Below are positions 1 through 8,446 of a DNA stretch of 64,000 nucleotides, in pieces. Positions within the stretch are counted from its first letter, which is position 1; each line of letters starts with the position of its first letter. The DNA is from Bacteroidota bacterium (GTDB lineage Bacteria > Bacteroidota > Bacteroidia > Chitinophagales > Chitinophagaceae): contig JAPLEO010000145.1 of assembly GCA_026391125.1 (NCBI GenBank), positions 1 through 64,000 on the forward strand, given 5' to 3'. The notes under the pieces were generated by a model. That model did no database searches, was not told the origin of the DNA, and was given only the letters and a program-made list of their open reading frames with translations. A program made the translations under genes and the position numbers.

Positions 1-831
1 CATGATACTGAAAACAGTACCTAAGCTCTGTGCCCAATCAGGAAGTGCAGTATATAATAAGTGGTGTGGTCCAGCCCAGATATATAAGAAGATCAAAGCC
101 CAGAAGTGTATGATCGATAAACGATAACTATACACTGGTCTATTAGCAGCCTTAGGTAAGAAATAATACATAATACCTAAGTAAGGAGTAGTAAGGAAGA
201 ATGCCACCGCATTATGTCCATACCACCATTGTACCAACGCATCTTGTACCCCTGCATAAAAACTGTAACTCTTCAATAAGCTAAAAGGCAATTCAAAAGA
301 GTTTACAACGTGTAGCATGGTAACTGTGATCCAGGTTGCGATGTAAAACCAGATCGCAACATACAAATGACTTTCTCTGCGTTTAATGATGGTACCAAAC
401 ATATTAATACCAAAAACGATCCAAATCAATGCAATTAGAATATCGATTGGCCATTCTAATTCTGCGTATTCTTTTCCTGATGTGTAGCCTGACAATAAAG
501 TAACTGCGGCTAAAACGATGATTAATTGCCAGCCCCAGAAATGGATCTTACTGAGCGTGTCGTTAAACATACGCGCCTTACATAAACGCTGTAATGAATA
601 ATAAACACCCATGAACATTCCATTTCCAACAAAGGCAAAAATTACCGCATTGGTGTGAACAGGTCTTACCCTACCGAATGTGGTAAAGGATAGTCCGAAA
701 TTGGCAGCCGGCAGATAGATTTGCACAGCTATCAACAGACCGGCGAGCATGCCTACAACGCCCCATAACATGGTGGCAAAGGCAAATTGCTTTACAATCC
801 GGTTGTCATAATAGAACTTTTCTACTTGCAT
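1..831 (-). CDS. ccoN: cbb3-type cytochrome c oxidase subunit I (CcoN), 3' part outside window
   Basis: Catalytic haem-copper subunit of the high-affinity cbb3 terminal oxidase in the inner membrane; it reduces O2 to water and pumps protons. The 277 visible codons start with [16 protein letters not shown] and contain several membrane helices. Family residues are visible: [12 protein letters not shown] (haem b histidine), [11 protein letters not shown] (CuB histidine) and [10 protein letters not shown] (CuB histidine pair). The ORF is absent from the track because its stop lies beyond base 1. In Bacteroidota CcoN is often fused to CcoO, which cannot be tested here. ccoS lies 47 bases upstream on the same strand and ccoI further up, the usual maturation-gene arrangement. 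The ATG at 831 is chosen because the conserved N-terminus follows directly. Confidence 0.95.
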   Translation of the reverse strand, partial: MQVEKFYYDNRIVKQFAFATMLWGVVGMLAGLLIAVQIYLPAANFGLSFTTFGRVRPVHTNAVIFAFVGNGMFMGVYYSLQRLCKARMFNDTLSKIHFWGWQLIIVLAAVTLLSGYTSGKEYAELEWPIDILIALIWIVFGINMFGTIIKRRESHLYVAIWFYIATWITVTMLHVVNSFELPFSLLKSYSFYAGVQDALVQWWYGHNAVAFFLTTPYLGIMYYFLPKAANRPVYSYRLSIIHFWALIFLYIWAGPHHLLYTALPDWAQSLGTVFSIM

Positions 832-878
832 GTGGATAGTTTGGTTTTGGTTTTGGTATTAGCGATGATTAAAAAGAT

Positions 879-1061
879 TTAAAGGGATTCGACTTTTACT
901 TGTTCTTTACTCTCCTTGGCAGGAACTGAATCAAGTAACATCCGCATAGGCGGACTCATTTCGTCGTCATACTGACCAGTTTTAACGCTCCATAGAAACG
1001 CTCCTAAAAAAAGCGCGGCTACAGATATACTAGCCAGCAAAAGGATAATAATAACACTCAT
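879..1061 (-). CDS. ccoS: cbb3-type cytochrome oxidase assembly protein CcoS
   Basis: Small single-pass membrane protein needed to mature the cbb3 oxidase. I start it at the internal methionine MSVIIILLLASIS, giving 60 residues, the usual size; the 20 extra residues of the track ORF (MSWNGHDYPV...) lie in the promoter region and lack family character. One hydrophobic helix (residues 2-24) is followed by the typical WSVKTGQYDDEMSP box. It sits between ccoI and ccoN on the same strand and probably leads the structural operon, since the upstream 130 bases carry a conserved inverted-repeat motif. Confidence 0.92.
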   Translation of the reverse strand: MSVIIILLLASISVAALFLGAFLWSVKTGQYDDEMSPPMRMLLDSVPAKESKEQVKVESL

Positions 1062-1114
1062 AGTGGGTGGTGTTGTAATATTGGTAAAAGTAACTGGGTA
1101 ATCATGACCATTCC

Positions 1115-1150
1115 ATGACAATACTCAACCAGTTTAATGATATTTGTCAT
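1115..1150 (-). promoter_or_regulatory. 36-bp inverted-repeat motif upstream of ccoS, shared with the hemerythrin gene
   Basis: The block begins ATGACA and ends TGTCAT, so its outer 6 bases form an inverted repeat. It aligns without gaps to 4242-4277 with 28 of 36 identical bases; TACTCAA and ATGAT are also conserved inside. It lies 54 bases upstream of the ccoS start. I infer an operator, perhaps for the nearby Crp/Fnr regulator; the binding protein is not shown by the sequence. Confidence 0.6.
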
Positions 1151-1191
1151 ATATTAAATATAATCAAACGGCGTTTGAACTTTTAAATTAA

Positions 1192-3606
1192 TTATTTAAG
1201 GTTCATTTTCCAGCTTAATAAATTACTTGCTCCAAAGCTAATCAGCAAAATTGTTAGGCTACTTGCAGGCATCAAAATGGCGGCTACCATCGGCGATAAA
1301 TTACCGCTTACTGCAAAAGATTCCCCAACAATATTGTACAAAATAGAAACAATAAAAGCGGTCCACACCAACACTTTATTGGCTTTACACATGAACAGGA
1401 ATTGATGAAATCTTGGTAGCATCGAAGCTTCAAGAATCACATCACTGGCTGGGGTGAATGTGGCTGTATTTTCGGTGATTGCAATTCCAACATCAGCTTG
1501 TTTTAATGCACCCGCATCATTTAGTCCATCTCCAACCATCATCACTCTTTTACCTGTAGCTTGGATTTTTTTAATGGCTTCTAATTTATCCTCTGGTTTT
1601 TGATGAAATAAAATAGGCGTGCCTTTTCCCAGCATTTCTTCTAAATATTCTTTCTCTCCTGCATTATCACCACTCAATATGGATATAGGATAGCCTAATT
1701 TTCTTAATTTTTTCATCAAAGCAGGGACCTGTTCTCTATAATGATTTCTGAAACCAAATCTTCCCAAGACAGTTCCATTCACAGAAACAAAAACGACCGA
1801 ATCCAAACTACTTCCTTGCTCCGTTTTTTGAACAAAAAAGGCTGATCCCAATTTCAATCGATCGCCTTTAACGGTTCCTTCAATTCCTTTACCGGGTAGC
1901 TCTTTAAAATCAGCCACACTAATATTTTGAATGCTGGTTTGTTTAGTCCATTCAGCAATAGCTTTACTCATTGGATGTGTGGAATGTGAAGCCAGTACAG
2001 CTATTTTTTCTTTGATCGATTCACTGATATCTGCACCATCATAATTTATGTCCTGATAACGTCCTGTTGTTAAAGTACCTGTTTTATCAAACACGATATA
2101 ATTGATATTGGCGATGTCTTCAATCGTTTGTGCGTTGCGCAAATAAAATTGATTCCTACCAAGCCTACGAAGGATATTCCCATTAGTAAAAGTGTTGCTC
2201 AATAATAAGGAACAAGGGCAGGCTACTATTAATACGGCTGTCACTACTTGACCAATTCTTGACGGATCATGTAACCACCAGTAAATTGCTGCAGCTGCTG
2301 CAATTGTAAATAAGATCCAAGTAAAATAGCGACTGAGTAAGTGCACAAAAGAACGTTCCTCATCGTTTCGGTCTCGTTGTAATTCAGATCTATTCCAGAG
2401 TTTGGTAAGATAACTTTGTGACACTTCTTTGATCACCAATAATTCTATATTACTACCAATTTGTTTGCCCCCCGCATATACAATTTCACCCATTTCTTTT
2501 TCAACTGGCACTGATTCTCCTGTTACAAAACTATAATCGATCATGGCCTTTCCTCTGGTTAAAATTCCATCTGCAGGAATCAACTCTTGGTGGTGTATTA
2601 AAAGGGTATCATCTAAAACAATATCAGGCAATGCAACTGCTTCGGTTTGTTCCTCTTTTATTCTAGTAACAGCAATAGGAAAATAGGCTGTATAGTCACG
2701 TTCAAAACTCAGTTGCTGATACGTCTTATCCTGTAATACCCTTCCTATAAGCATGAAAAATACGATACCAGCCATTGAATCAAAATAACCCGCACCTGTT
2801 CCACTCAACACTTCATACAAACTTCTTGTAAATGCTACTGCAACTGCTAAAACAATGGGTGCATCTATATTCAAAAATCCGTGCTTCAAACTTTTCCAAG
2901 CACTGATATAAAATTCAGAACTACTATAAAAGAAAACAGGTAAGCTCAGAATAATGTTCATGTATCTGAAAGTGCCCTGCAAAAACAATTCCTGAGAATC
3001 GATCCCTAAGTATTCAGGAAAACTAAACAACATGATATTGGCGAAACAAAAACCAGCCACTCCTAATTTGTAGATCTTCGACATGTTTAAACTAGGGCGC
3101 TGTTGCTTGAGGTCCTTAAAACTAATATAAGGTTCATACCCAATTGACGCCAACAATTCAGCTACTTGGCGCATCGATACTTTGCGATGATCAAATACGA
3201 TATCGGCTTCTTTTCTTTCAAAGTTCACCTTCGATCCAATCACGTTTTCATTTAATCGATGTAAATTCTCTAAAAGCCACAAACAGCTACTGCAGTGCAT
3301 TTGAGGCAAATAGAAATTCACATGCGTTTCGGTTTCGTTGGCAAAAATCAGTAATGCAGATTGAATTTTTTGATCGTCGAGAAAAGCAAATTTGTCTTCT
3401 CTTATTTTTATACGCTGATTAGTTCCAGGATTATCACTAATTGTGTAATAATCGCACATGCCGGTTTTATTTAAGATCTCAAAAACCATTTTACAACCAT
3501 CGCAACAAAAGTTTTTCTCGTGTGCAATAATAGTTTTCTCATCGCAGTCTTCGCCACAATGATAACATTGCACTTTCGATTTTTGCGATACAGCTATTTC
3601 TGGCAT
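1192..3606 (-). CDS. ccoI: cbb3 oxidase-associated copper-translocating P-type ATPase CcoI
   Basis: P1B-type ATPase that supplies copper for cbb3 oxidase assembly. In order: an N-terminal cysteine-rich metal-binding domain (C14, C17, C34, C35, C38), an HMA domain with MHCSSC (C105, C108), membrane helices, the actuator loop TGES, the transmembrane metal site CPC at about residue 464 (VACPCSLLLS), the phosphorylation site DKTGT at about residue 506, the P1B histidine-proline SHSTHPMS, and GDGLNDAGAL. Its 804 residues fit the CcoI/FixI family. The CPC is followed by serine rather than the common alanine. It lies between the hemerythrin gene and ccoS on the same strand, supporting CcoI over a detoxifying CopA. 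Confidence 0.93.
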   Translation of the reverse strand: MPEIAVSQKSKVQCYHCGEDCDEKTIIAHEKNFCCDGCKMVFEILNKTGMCDYYTISDNPGTNQRIKIREDKFAFLDDQKIQSALLIFANETETHVNFYLPQMHCSSCLWLLENLHRLNENVIGSKVNFERKEADIVFDHRKVSMRQVAELLASIGYEPYISFKDLKQQRPSLNMSKIYKLGVAGFCFANIMLFSFPEYLGIDSQELFLQGTFRYMNIILSLPVFFYSSSEFYISAWKSLKHGFLNIDAPIVLAVAVAFTRSLYEVLSGTGAGYFDSMAGIVFFMLIGRVLQDKTYQQLSFERDYTAYFPIAVTRIKEEQTEAVALPDIVLDDTLLIHHQELIPADGILTRGKAMIDYSFVTGESVPVEKEMGEIVYAGGKQIGSNIELLVIKEVSQSYLTKLWNRSELQRDRNDEERSFVHLLSRYFTWILFTIAAAAAIYWWLHDPSRIGQVVTAVLIVACPCSLLLSNTFTNGNILRRLGRNQFYLRNAQTIEDIANINYIVFDKTGTLTTGRYQDINYDGADISESIKEKIAVLASHSTHPMSKAIAEWTKQTSIQNISVADFKELPGKGIEGTVKGDRLKLGSAFFVQKTEQGSSLDSVVFVSVNGTVLGRFGFRNHYREQVPALMKKLRKLGYPISILSGDNAGEKEYLEEMLGKGTPILFHQKPEDKLEAIKKIQATGKRVMMVGDGLNDAGALKQADVGIAITENTATFTPASDVILEASMLPRFHQFLFMCKANKVLVWTAFIVSILYNIVGESFAVSGNLSPMVAAILMPASSLTILLISFGASNLLSWKMNLK

Positions 3607-3667
3607 AGATTGAATTTACAATAAATTGCTTAATGCTACTAAATTGCGAGATTAATTTACTAGAAAA

Positions 3668-4195
3668 TTAGTGGTGTGCTTTCACCGTCAGTTTCGGATA
3701 CAATAAACTACCCTCAACATGTATCCATTGATACACTTTACTTTCTAACTGAAACATTTCATTGACACATTCTTTCCAGTCTTTATGCCAGGTAGGTTGG
3801 ATATTATAATCCTGCAATAAATGTCTTAATTTCTGTAATAGATTGGTAATGACCTGCTGGCGTTGATGTATCGATTCGATTGCTGTAGGTTGCAAAAAAT
3901 GACTAGTTTCTTTTCCAGTTTTGATCTTAGAATTTTTCTTGATGGCTGGAAAAATGATGCCCGATTCTTTGAGAAAAAAATGCTTGATCTCATCATTCAA
4001 TTTCATAAAAATCAAATGAATTAATTCAGACAAGGGGATGGATATATCTTTTCCGTATTGGTTAGATAATAAGAAGCTTTCGATTTTACGGCAAGAATCT
4101 CCAATAGAAGGATGGTACTCCTTCAGTATTAGTGAACATAACCCTTCTGGGGTTAATAATTCTTGTGAAACCGTTTCGTTGTGATTAGTGAGCAT
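3668..4195 (-). CDS. hemerythrin-like (HHE) domain protein
   Basis: Four-helix-bundle protein of the hemerythrin/HHE type, 175 residues. Candidate di-iron ligands are in order: H28 (EYHPS), H72 and E76 (KHFFLKE), H110 (SIHQRQ), H159 and E161 (WIHVEG). The spacing and the ending VEGSLLYPKL resemble the RIC/YtfE/ScdA repair proteins, but the N-terminal ScdA domain is missing. Such proteins bind O2 or NO or repair iron-sulfur clusters. It lies between an FNR-like regulator and ccoI, and its upstream region carries the same motif as ccoS, so a role in low-oxygen or nitrosative conditions is likely. Precise function is unproven. Confidence 0.8.
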   Translation of the reverse strand: MLTNHNETVSQELLTPEGLCSLILKEYHPSIGDSCRKIESFLLSNQYGKDISIPLSELIHLIFMKLNDEIKHFFLKESGIIFPAIKKNSKIKTGKETSHFLQPTAIESIHQRQQVITNLLQKLRHLLQDYNIQPTWHKDWKECVNEMFQLESKVYQWIHVEGSLLYPKLTVKAHH

Positions 4196-4241
4196 CTACT
4201 TCTATTTACGTGCAAGATATTCACGTAGAGAAGTTTAGCAA

Positions 4242-4277
4242 ATGACAGTACTCAATAACATGCATGATTTTTGTCAT
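4242..4277 (-). promoter_or_regulatory. 36-bp inverted-repeat motif upstream of the hemerythrin gene
   Basis: Second copy of the motif seen at 1115-1150: ATGACA and TGTCAT ends, TACTCAA and ATGAT inside, same total length. It lies 47 bases upstream of the hemerythrin start, close to the 54 bases seen for ccoS. The like spacing to two genes of one functional block supports a shared operator. Confidence 0.6.
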
Positions 4278-4300
4278 GTTTTTAAGTGTCAATTAGCCCT

Positions 4301-5011
4301 TTAATCCTGTAGGTTAGCTGTTTTGATGAGTTCTTTCTGGCGTAGGATTTTGATCTTCTTACCATCTAATTCTACCATACCATCTTTCTTAAATTCAGAC
4401 AATAAACGAATGGTAGATTCAGTAGCAGTTCCAACTAAATTGGCAATTTCTTCGCGCGATAAACGAACACTTAATGTAATTCCATCAGCCTCATATCCAT
4501 AAGTTTCTTTAATGAATAATAAGGTTTCCGCAAGTCTTTCACGGATTGGTTTTTGTGCCAAGTGTGTTAATTTAACTTCCGCCTTATGTAATTCATCACT
4601 CAATAACTTCATCATTTCAAATGCAAGTCCAGTATCGTTTTTAAGCACACTGATAAAAAGTTCCTTAGGTATAAAACAAACCTGTGTATCCTCTAATGCA
4701 ATTGCACTTGCACTATATCTTTCACCACTTAATAATGCACGATAACCCATCACATCACCTCCACGCAATAATCGAATGATCTGCTCTTTTCCGTCATCTC
4801 CTAAATGTGATAATTTAACCTTCCCCTCATTAATACAATAAACACCAAACGGATAAGAACCTTCATTAAAAAGGGTCTGCCCTTTTTTATAAATGTTACA
4901 AATCTTTTGGTCGTTGATCTCCGAAATGAATTCTTGCTTGGCCTTACAAAATACCGATGCAAAGCGCTGAGCACAAGACTGACAAGTAGTAGGATCATGA
5001 AAGTGGGTCAT
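4301..5011 (-). CDS. Crp/Fnr family transcriptional regulator with FNR-like cysteines
   Basis: DNA-binding regulator, 236 residues: N-terminal cysteine segment, cyclic-nucleotide-binding-like beta barrel (about 40-135), dimer helix, and winged HTH (LSREEIANLVGTATESTIRLL, about 185-205). Cysteines C10, C13 and C22, plus C112 in VCFIPKELF, match the four-cysteine layout that holds the oxygen-sensing [4Fe-4S] cluster of FNR; C112 aligns with FNR C122, although the last N-terminal spacing is longer (C-x2-C-x8-C). The recognition helix has E-S-T-I-R, like the E-x3-R of Fnr/FixK proteins. Gene order with hemerythrin and cco genes suggests it controls microaerobic genes. Oxygen sensing is inference. 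Confidence 0.85.
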   Translation of the reverse strand: MTHFHDPTTCQSCAQRFASVFCKAKQEFISEINDQKICNIYKKGQTLFNEGSYPFGVYCINEGKVKLSHLGDDGKEQIIRLLRGGDVMGYRALLSGERYSASAIALEDTQVCFIPKELFISVLKNDTGLAFEMMKLLSDELHKAEVKLTHLAQKPIRERLAETLLFIKETYGYEADGITLSVRLSREEIANLVGTATESTIRLLSEFKKDGMVELDGKKIKILRQKELIKTANLQD

Positions 5012-5280
5012 GAATGTTTTATATTTAAGTTAAACCAAACACCCAAAATTGAACATAATGTTTCAACAAAGGTGCACTGTTTATAAAATTCATCAATTTT
5101 CCTAAACAGATGCTAAGAGGGTGCAAGTTAACAATTAAATGATTATTTGGACCAAAGTCCTTAAAAGAAACTCCCCTCTTCTGTATACAATTTCACCAAA
5201 AATGACGAGATTACCAAATAGTATATATGATTTTAATAATACATTTTACTTGATCAGTCTACCTTATTTTTACAACCAAT

Positions 5281-6312
5281 ATGGCTTATTTTAACTGGAA
5301 CGATAGCATCAATTTATTCACAAAAATTAGCTTTAGGCGGATCTGGAATGCATCTAAAGTGTTCATTAGCTATCAGTTAACAAAACTTAGCGGGAAACCG
5401 ATTCAATGGGGCTACCCTATTTCCATTTCTTTTGAGCCTACTACCTCTTGTAACCTACGTTGCCCCGAATGCCCTAGTGGTATGCGTGCTTTTACCAGGC
5501 CTACGGGGATGCTTGAACAAAGTTTTTTCAAAAAAACGATCGACGAAATACATCAGGAATTGATGTACCTCATATTCTATTTCCAAGGAGAGCCCTTCCT
5601 TAACCCAGATTTTCTGGAAATGGTGAAATACGCCCATGATAAAAAGATCTATACAGCAACCTCTACCAATGCCCACTATTTAACCGACGCTAAGGCAAAA
5701 GCTACCGTTGAAAGTGGTTTAGACCGATTAATCATCTCCATTGATGGTACCACGCAAGATGTTTATGAACAGTACCGGATAGGAGGAAATATTGAAAAAG
5801 TAATAGAAGGGGCAAAAAATATCGTGAAATGGAAAAAAGCATTGAACAGCAAAACCCCATTCGTGTTTTTCCAATTTTTAGTGGTAAAACCAAATGAACA
5901 TCAAATAGAAGCTATCAAACAATTGGGTGCAGAAATTGGGGTTGATCAAGTGAGATTTAAAACAGCCCAGGTCTATGATTTTGAAAATGACCCCAACCAA
6001 CTGGTTCCCACGATTGATAAATATAGTCGGTACAAAATGGGAAAAGATGGAAAAAGGATCGTAAAAAGCGGACTTAGTAACCATTGTTGGCGGCTTTGGC
6101 ATGCCAATGTGATTAGCTGGGATGGCTTAGTAGTTCCTTGTTGTTTTGATAAAGATGCCCTGCACCAGCTTGGAAACCTTAATAATCAAAGCTTTAAGCA
6201 AATTTGGAACAACGATAATTACCGTCAATTTCGAAAGGAACTAAGTAAAAGCCGAAAAAATATCGACATCTGTTCCAACTGTAGTGAGGGTTTGAAGGTT
6301 TGGGAAGATTAA
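5281..6312 (+). CDS. radical SAM protein with C-terminal SPASM domain
   Basis: Radical S-adenosylmethionine enzyme of 343 residues. The cluster motif is SCNLRCPECPSG (C57, C61, C64). The radical SAM barrel follows, with the YFQGEPFLNPDF and STNAHYL elements. The C-terminal SPASM region has C269, a CC pair at about 287-288 and C331/C334, ligands for auxiliary iron-sulfur clusters. The SPASM-type architecture is used for peptide modification, cofactor maturation and sulfatase maturation; the substrate here is not indicated. No short precursor peptide is obvious in the flanks. The ATG at 5281 is preceded by a 269-base intergenic region shared with the divergent crp gene, so it is probably transcribed on its own. 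Confidence 0.85.
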   Translation: MAYFNWNDSINLFTKISFRRIWNASKVFISYQLTKLSGKPIQWGYPISISFEPTTSCNLRCPECPSGMRAFTRPTGMLEQSFFKKTIDEIHQELMYLIFYFQGEPFLNPDFLEMVKYAHDKKIYTATSTNAHYLTDAKAKATVESGLDRLIISIDGTTQDVYEQYRIGGNIEKVIEGAKNIVKWKKALNSKTPFVFFQFLVVKPNEHQIEAIKQLGAEIGVDQVRFKTAQVYDFENDPNQLVPTIDKYSRYKMGKDGKRIVKSGLSNHCWRLWHANVISWDGLVVPCCFDKDALHQLGNLNNQSFKQIWNNDNYRQFRKELSKSRKNIDICSNCSEGLKVWED

Positions 6313-6378
6313 TTGTTAAAATGACGCTTTTAATAAAAAAATAATATACTTTTTAAGGTTTTTTTAATGTTTACTCTT

Positions 6379-6386
6379 TAGTTTTG
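6379..6386 (+). promoter_or_regulatory. Bacteroidota -7 element upstream of the marR gene
   Basis: TAGTTTTG matches the Bacteroidota sigma consensus TAnnTTTG. It lies about 47 bases before the ATG of the MarR-family gene in an AT-rich gap. No clear TTTG -33 element is seen at the right distance, so the call is tentative. Confidence 0.35.
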
Positions 6387-6432
6387 CATTTTAATCTTAC
6401 ACCATAAGATAAAAGACCGGAAATATCTCAGC

Positions 6433-6888
6433 ATGGGCATAGAAAAAGACATCCAACAGTACCAGTTCAGAAACGATTTTCAAAGAGCTGAAGTTAACCT
6501 CATCTTCACTTGTAATTGGCTAAACGAAAGGATTAAACTAATCATTGACGAAGCTGATATTACAACACAACAGTATAATATTCTCAGGATCCTGAGGGGT
6601 AGTAAAAAACCTCTGAGCACCTTACAGATCCGCGACAGGATGCTCGATAAGATGAGTGATACAAGTAGGATCGTAGACCGATTAATTAAAAAACAATTGG
6701 TTGATAAAACTATTTGTGCAACTGACAAACGACTAGTTGACATCTCCATTTCTGAAAAAGGGCTTCATTTATTGGAGCAATTAGACATTCGCAATAGCGA
6801 TATTGACAACCTTTTGCATAACCTCAACAATGAGGAGGCCTTGCAATTGAGTCATTTGCTTGATAAGATCAGAGAAAGGCCGGAATAA
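6433..6888 (+). CDS. MarR family transcriptional regulator
   Basis: 151-residue winged-helix regulator. Predicted dimerisation helices at both ends flank a central winged HTH: ADITTQQYNILRILRG, then LSTLQIRDRM and the recognition helix around DTSRIVDRLIKKQLVDK, followed by the wing CATDKRLVDISISEKG, a clear MarR signature. MarR proteins usually repress a nearby gene and respond to small aromatic ligands or oxidation; two cysteines are visible but no ligand can be inferred. It is followed after 76 bases by a secreted glycoside hydrolase on the same strand, and no autoregulatory palindrome is evident to me. Confidence 0.9.
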   Translation: MGIEKDIQQYQFRNDFQRAEVNLIFTCNWLNERIKLIIDEADITTQQYNILRILRGSKKPLSTLQIRDRMLDKMSDTSRIVDRLIKKQLVDKTICATDKRLVDISISEKGLHLLEQLDIRNSDIDNLLHNLNNEEALQLSHLLDKIRERPE

Positions 6889-6964
6889 ATGTGCATTACA
6901 GCTAATTGATTCAAATTCCTTCCACATTTTGTGTTGCGAAAGAACATAAGTTTAAATTCGTGGG

Positions 6965-8446
6965 ATGAAGCTATTTAAATCGATCAGCATACTTCTATTA
7001 TGCTACCTTTTTTCCGTTTCAGGAAATTCCCAAAGTCCTATCAATTATGAGTTCAGAGCAGTCTGGGTTGCCTCTGTAGATAATATCGACTGGCCAAGTT
7101 CAAAGAACATTTCTGTTGCTGAGCAAAAAGCTGAATACATCAAATTGCTGGATATGCACCAGCAGAATGGAATGAATGCAGTAGTTGTTCAAATTCGACC
7201 TGCCGGAGACGCACTATACCCTTCTCAATACGAACCCTGGAGTGAATTTCTTACTGGTAAACAGGGCTTGCCTCCAACCCCTTATTACGATCCCCTAGAA
7301 TTCATGATCAAAGAAACGCATAATCGTGGGATGGAATTTCATGCTTGGATGAACCCATACCGTGCGGTCTTTAATATGCAGAAGTCTTCCATCGCACCAA
7401 CACATCTTACCAAATTACATCCAGAATGGTTTTTGGTTTATGGCGATAAAAAATATTTTAATCCTGCGCTACCCGAAGTGCGTCAGCATACAGTTCGAGT
7501 TGTCAAAGATATCGTGAGCAGATACGATATTGATGCCATACACATGGATGACTATTTCTATCCCTATCGCATCGCAGGAAAAGAATTTCCCGACCAAGCT
7601 TCTTACCTGAAATATGGCAATGGCATGGATAAAGAAAATTGGAGAAGAAGCAATTGCGATAGTATCATCAAACAAATATTCGAAACCATCCGCATTACAA
7701 ACCCTAGAGTGAAGTTTGGTATTAGTCCGTTCGGCATCTGGCGCAATAAAAGTCAAGACCCAATGGGCAGTGATACGAAAGGCGGACAAACAAATTATGA
7801 TGACTTATACGCCGATATTTTATTGTGGCTTGATAAAGGTTGGATCGATTATGTAGTGCCGCAATTGTATTGGGAGAGAGGACATAAATTAGCAGACTAT
7901 GACGTACTGCTCGACTGGTGGAACCAACATACTTATGGCCGTCAAATGTTTATAGGACATGGGTTCTATCGTGCTGGCACAAATCCTGCATGGAGAAATC
8001 CAAATGAAATCCCAAAACAAATAGCAGCACTAAGAAATTACAAAAACACACAAGGAAGTGTTTACTTTAATAGCAAAGTATTTGAAAAAAATCCATTGGG
8101 ATGGAACGATAGTTTGAAAAATAATTACTACTACTATCCTGCATTAGTTCCTCCAATGCCTTGGATCGATGATGCAATACCTGATCAACCAACAGTTACA
8201 AAATTGTCGGATGGGTTTTATGAAATCACTAAAGTTGGAACGAAAAAGATTAAAGCATTCGGTGTATTTATTCTAGATCAAAACCTGCCAGTTAAACTAG
8301 CAAATGCCCAATTAGTTCAAGTGATCGTTACAGAAAAAACCGCAAAACTAGAACTCTCAAAAGTTCCTGATACCAATGGCAAACGAATTTGTGTGGCATC
8401 GGTTGATAGAAACAATAATGTGAGTCAGTTACTGGAATTGAAATAA
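6965..8446 (+). CDS. secreted glycoside hydrolase-like protein, GHL10 (DUF187) family
   Basis: Exported protein of 493 residues with a signal peptide (MKLFKSISILLLCYLFSVSGNSQ). From residue about 29, EFRAVWVASVDNIDWPS opens the GHL10 TIM-barrel domain, with the hallmark NAVVVQIRPAGDALY and the acidic active-site-like segment IHMDDYFYPY. The last 90 residues form a predicted beta-rich accessory domain. Family members are suspected to act on peptidoglycan or other glycans in the envelope; the substrate is unknown. The gene ends exactly one base before the end of the convergent kup gene, so the two transcripts have no spacer between them. Confidence 0.88.
   Translation: MKLFKSISILLLCYLFSVSGNSQSPINYEFRAVWVASVDNIDWPSSKNISVAEQKAEYIKLLDMHQQNGMNAVVVQIRPAGDALYPSQYEPWSEFLTGKQGLPPTPYYDPLEFMIKETHNRGMEFHAWMNPYRAVFNMQKSSIAPTHLTKLHPEWFLVYGDKKYFNPALPEVRQHTVRVVKDIVSRYDIDAIHMDDYFYPYRIAGKEFPDQASYLKYGNGMDKENWRRSNCDSIIKQIFETIRITNPRVKFGISPFGIWRNKSQDPMGSDTKGGQTNYDDLYADILLWLDKGWIDYVVPQLYWERGHKLADYDVLLDWWNQHTYGRQMFIGHGFYRAGTNPAWRNPNEIPKQIAALRNYKNTQGSVYFNSKVFEKNPLGWNDSLKNNYYYYPALVPPMPWIDDAIPDQPTVTKLSDGFYEITKVGTKKIKAFGVFILDQNLPVKLANAQLVQVIVTEKTAKLELSKVPDTNGKRICVASVDRNNNVSQLLELK

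Noticed and set aside
5201-5240. Possible third copy of the ATGACA...TGTCAT motif before the radical SAM gene
   Set aside because: ATGAC and ATGATTTT occur, but the spacing differs by three bases and the TGTCAT end is missing.
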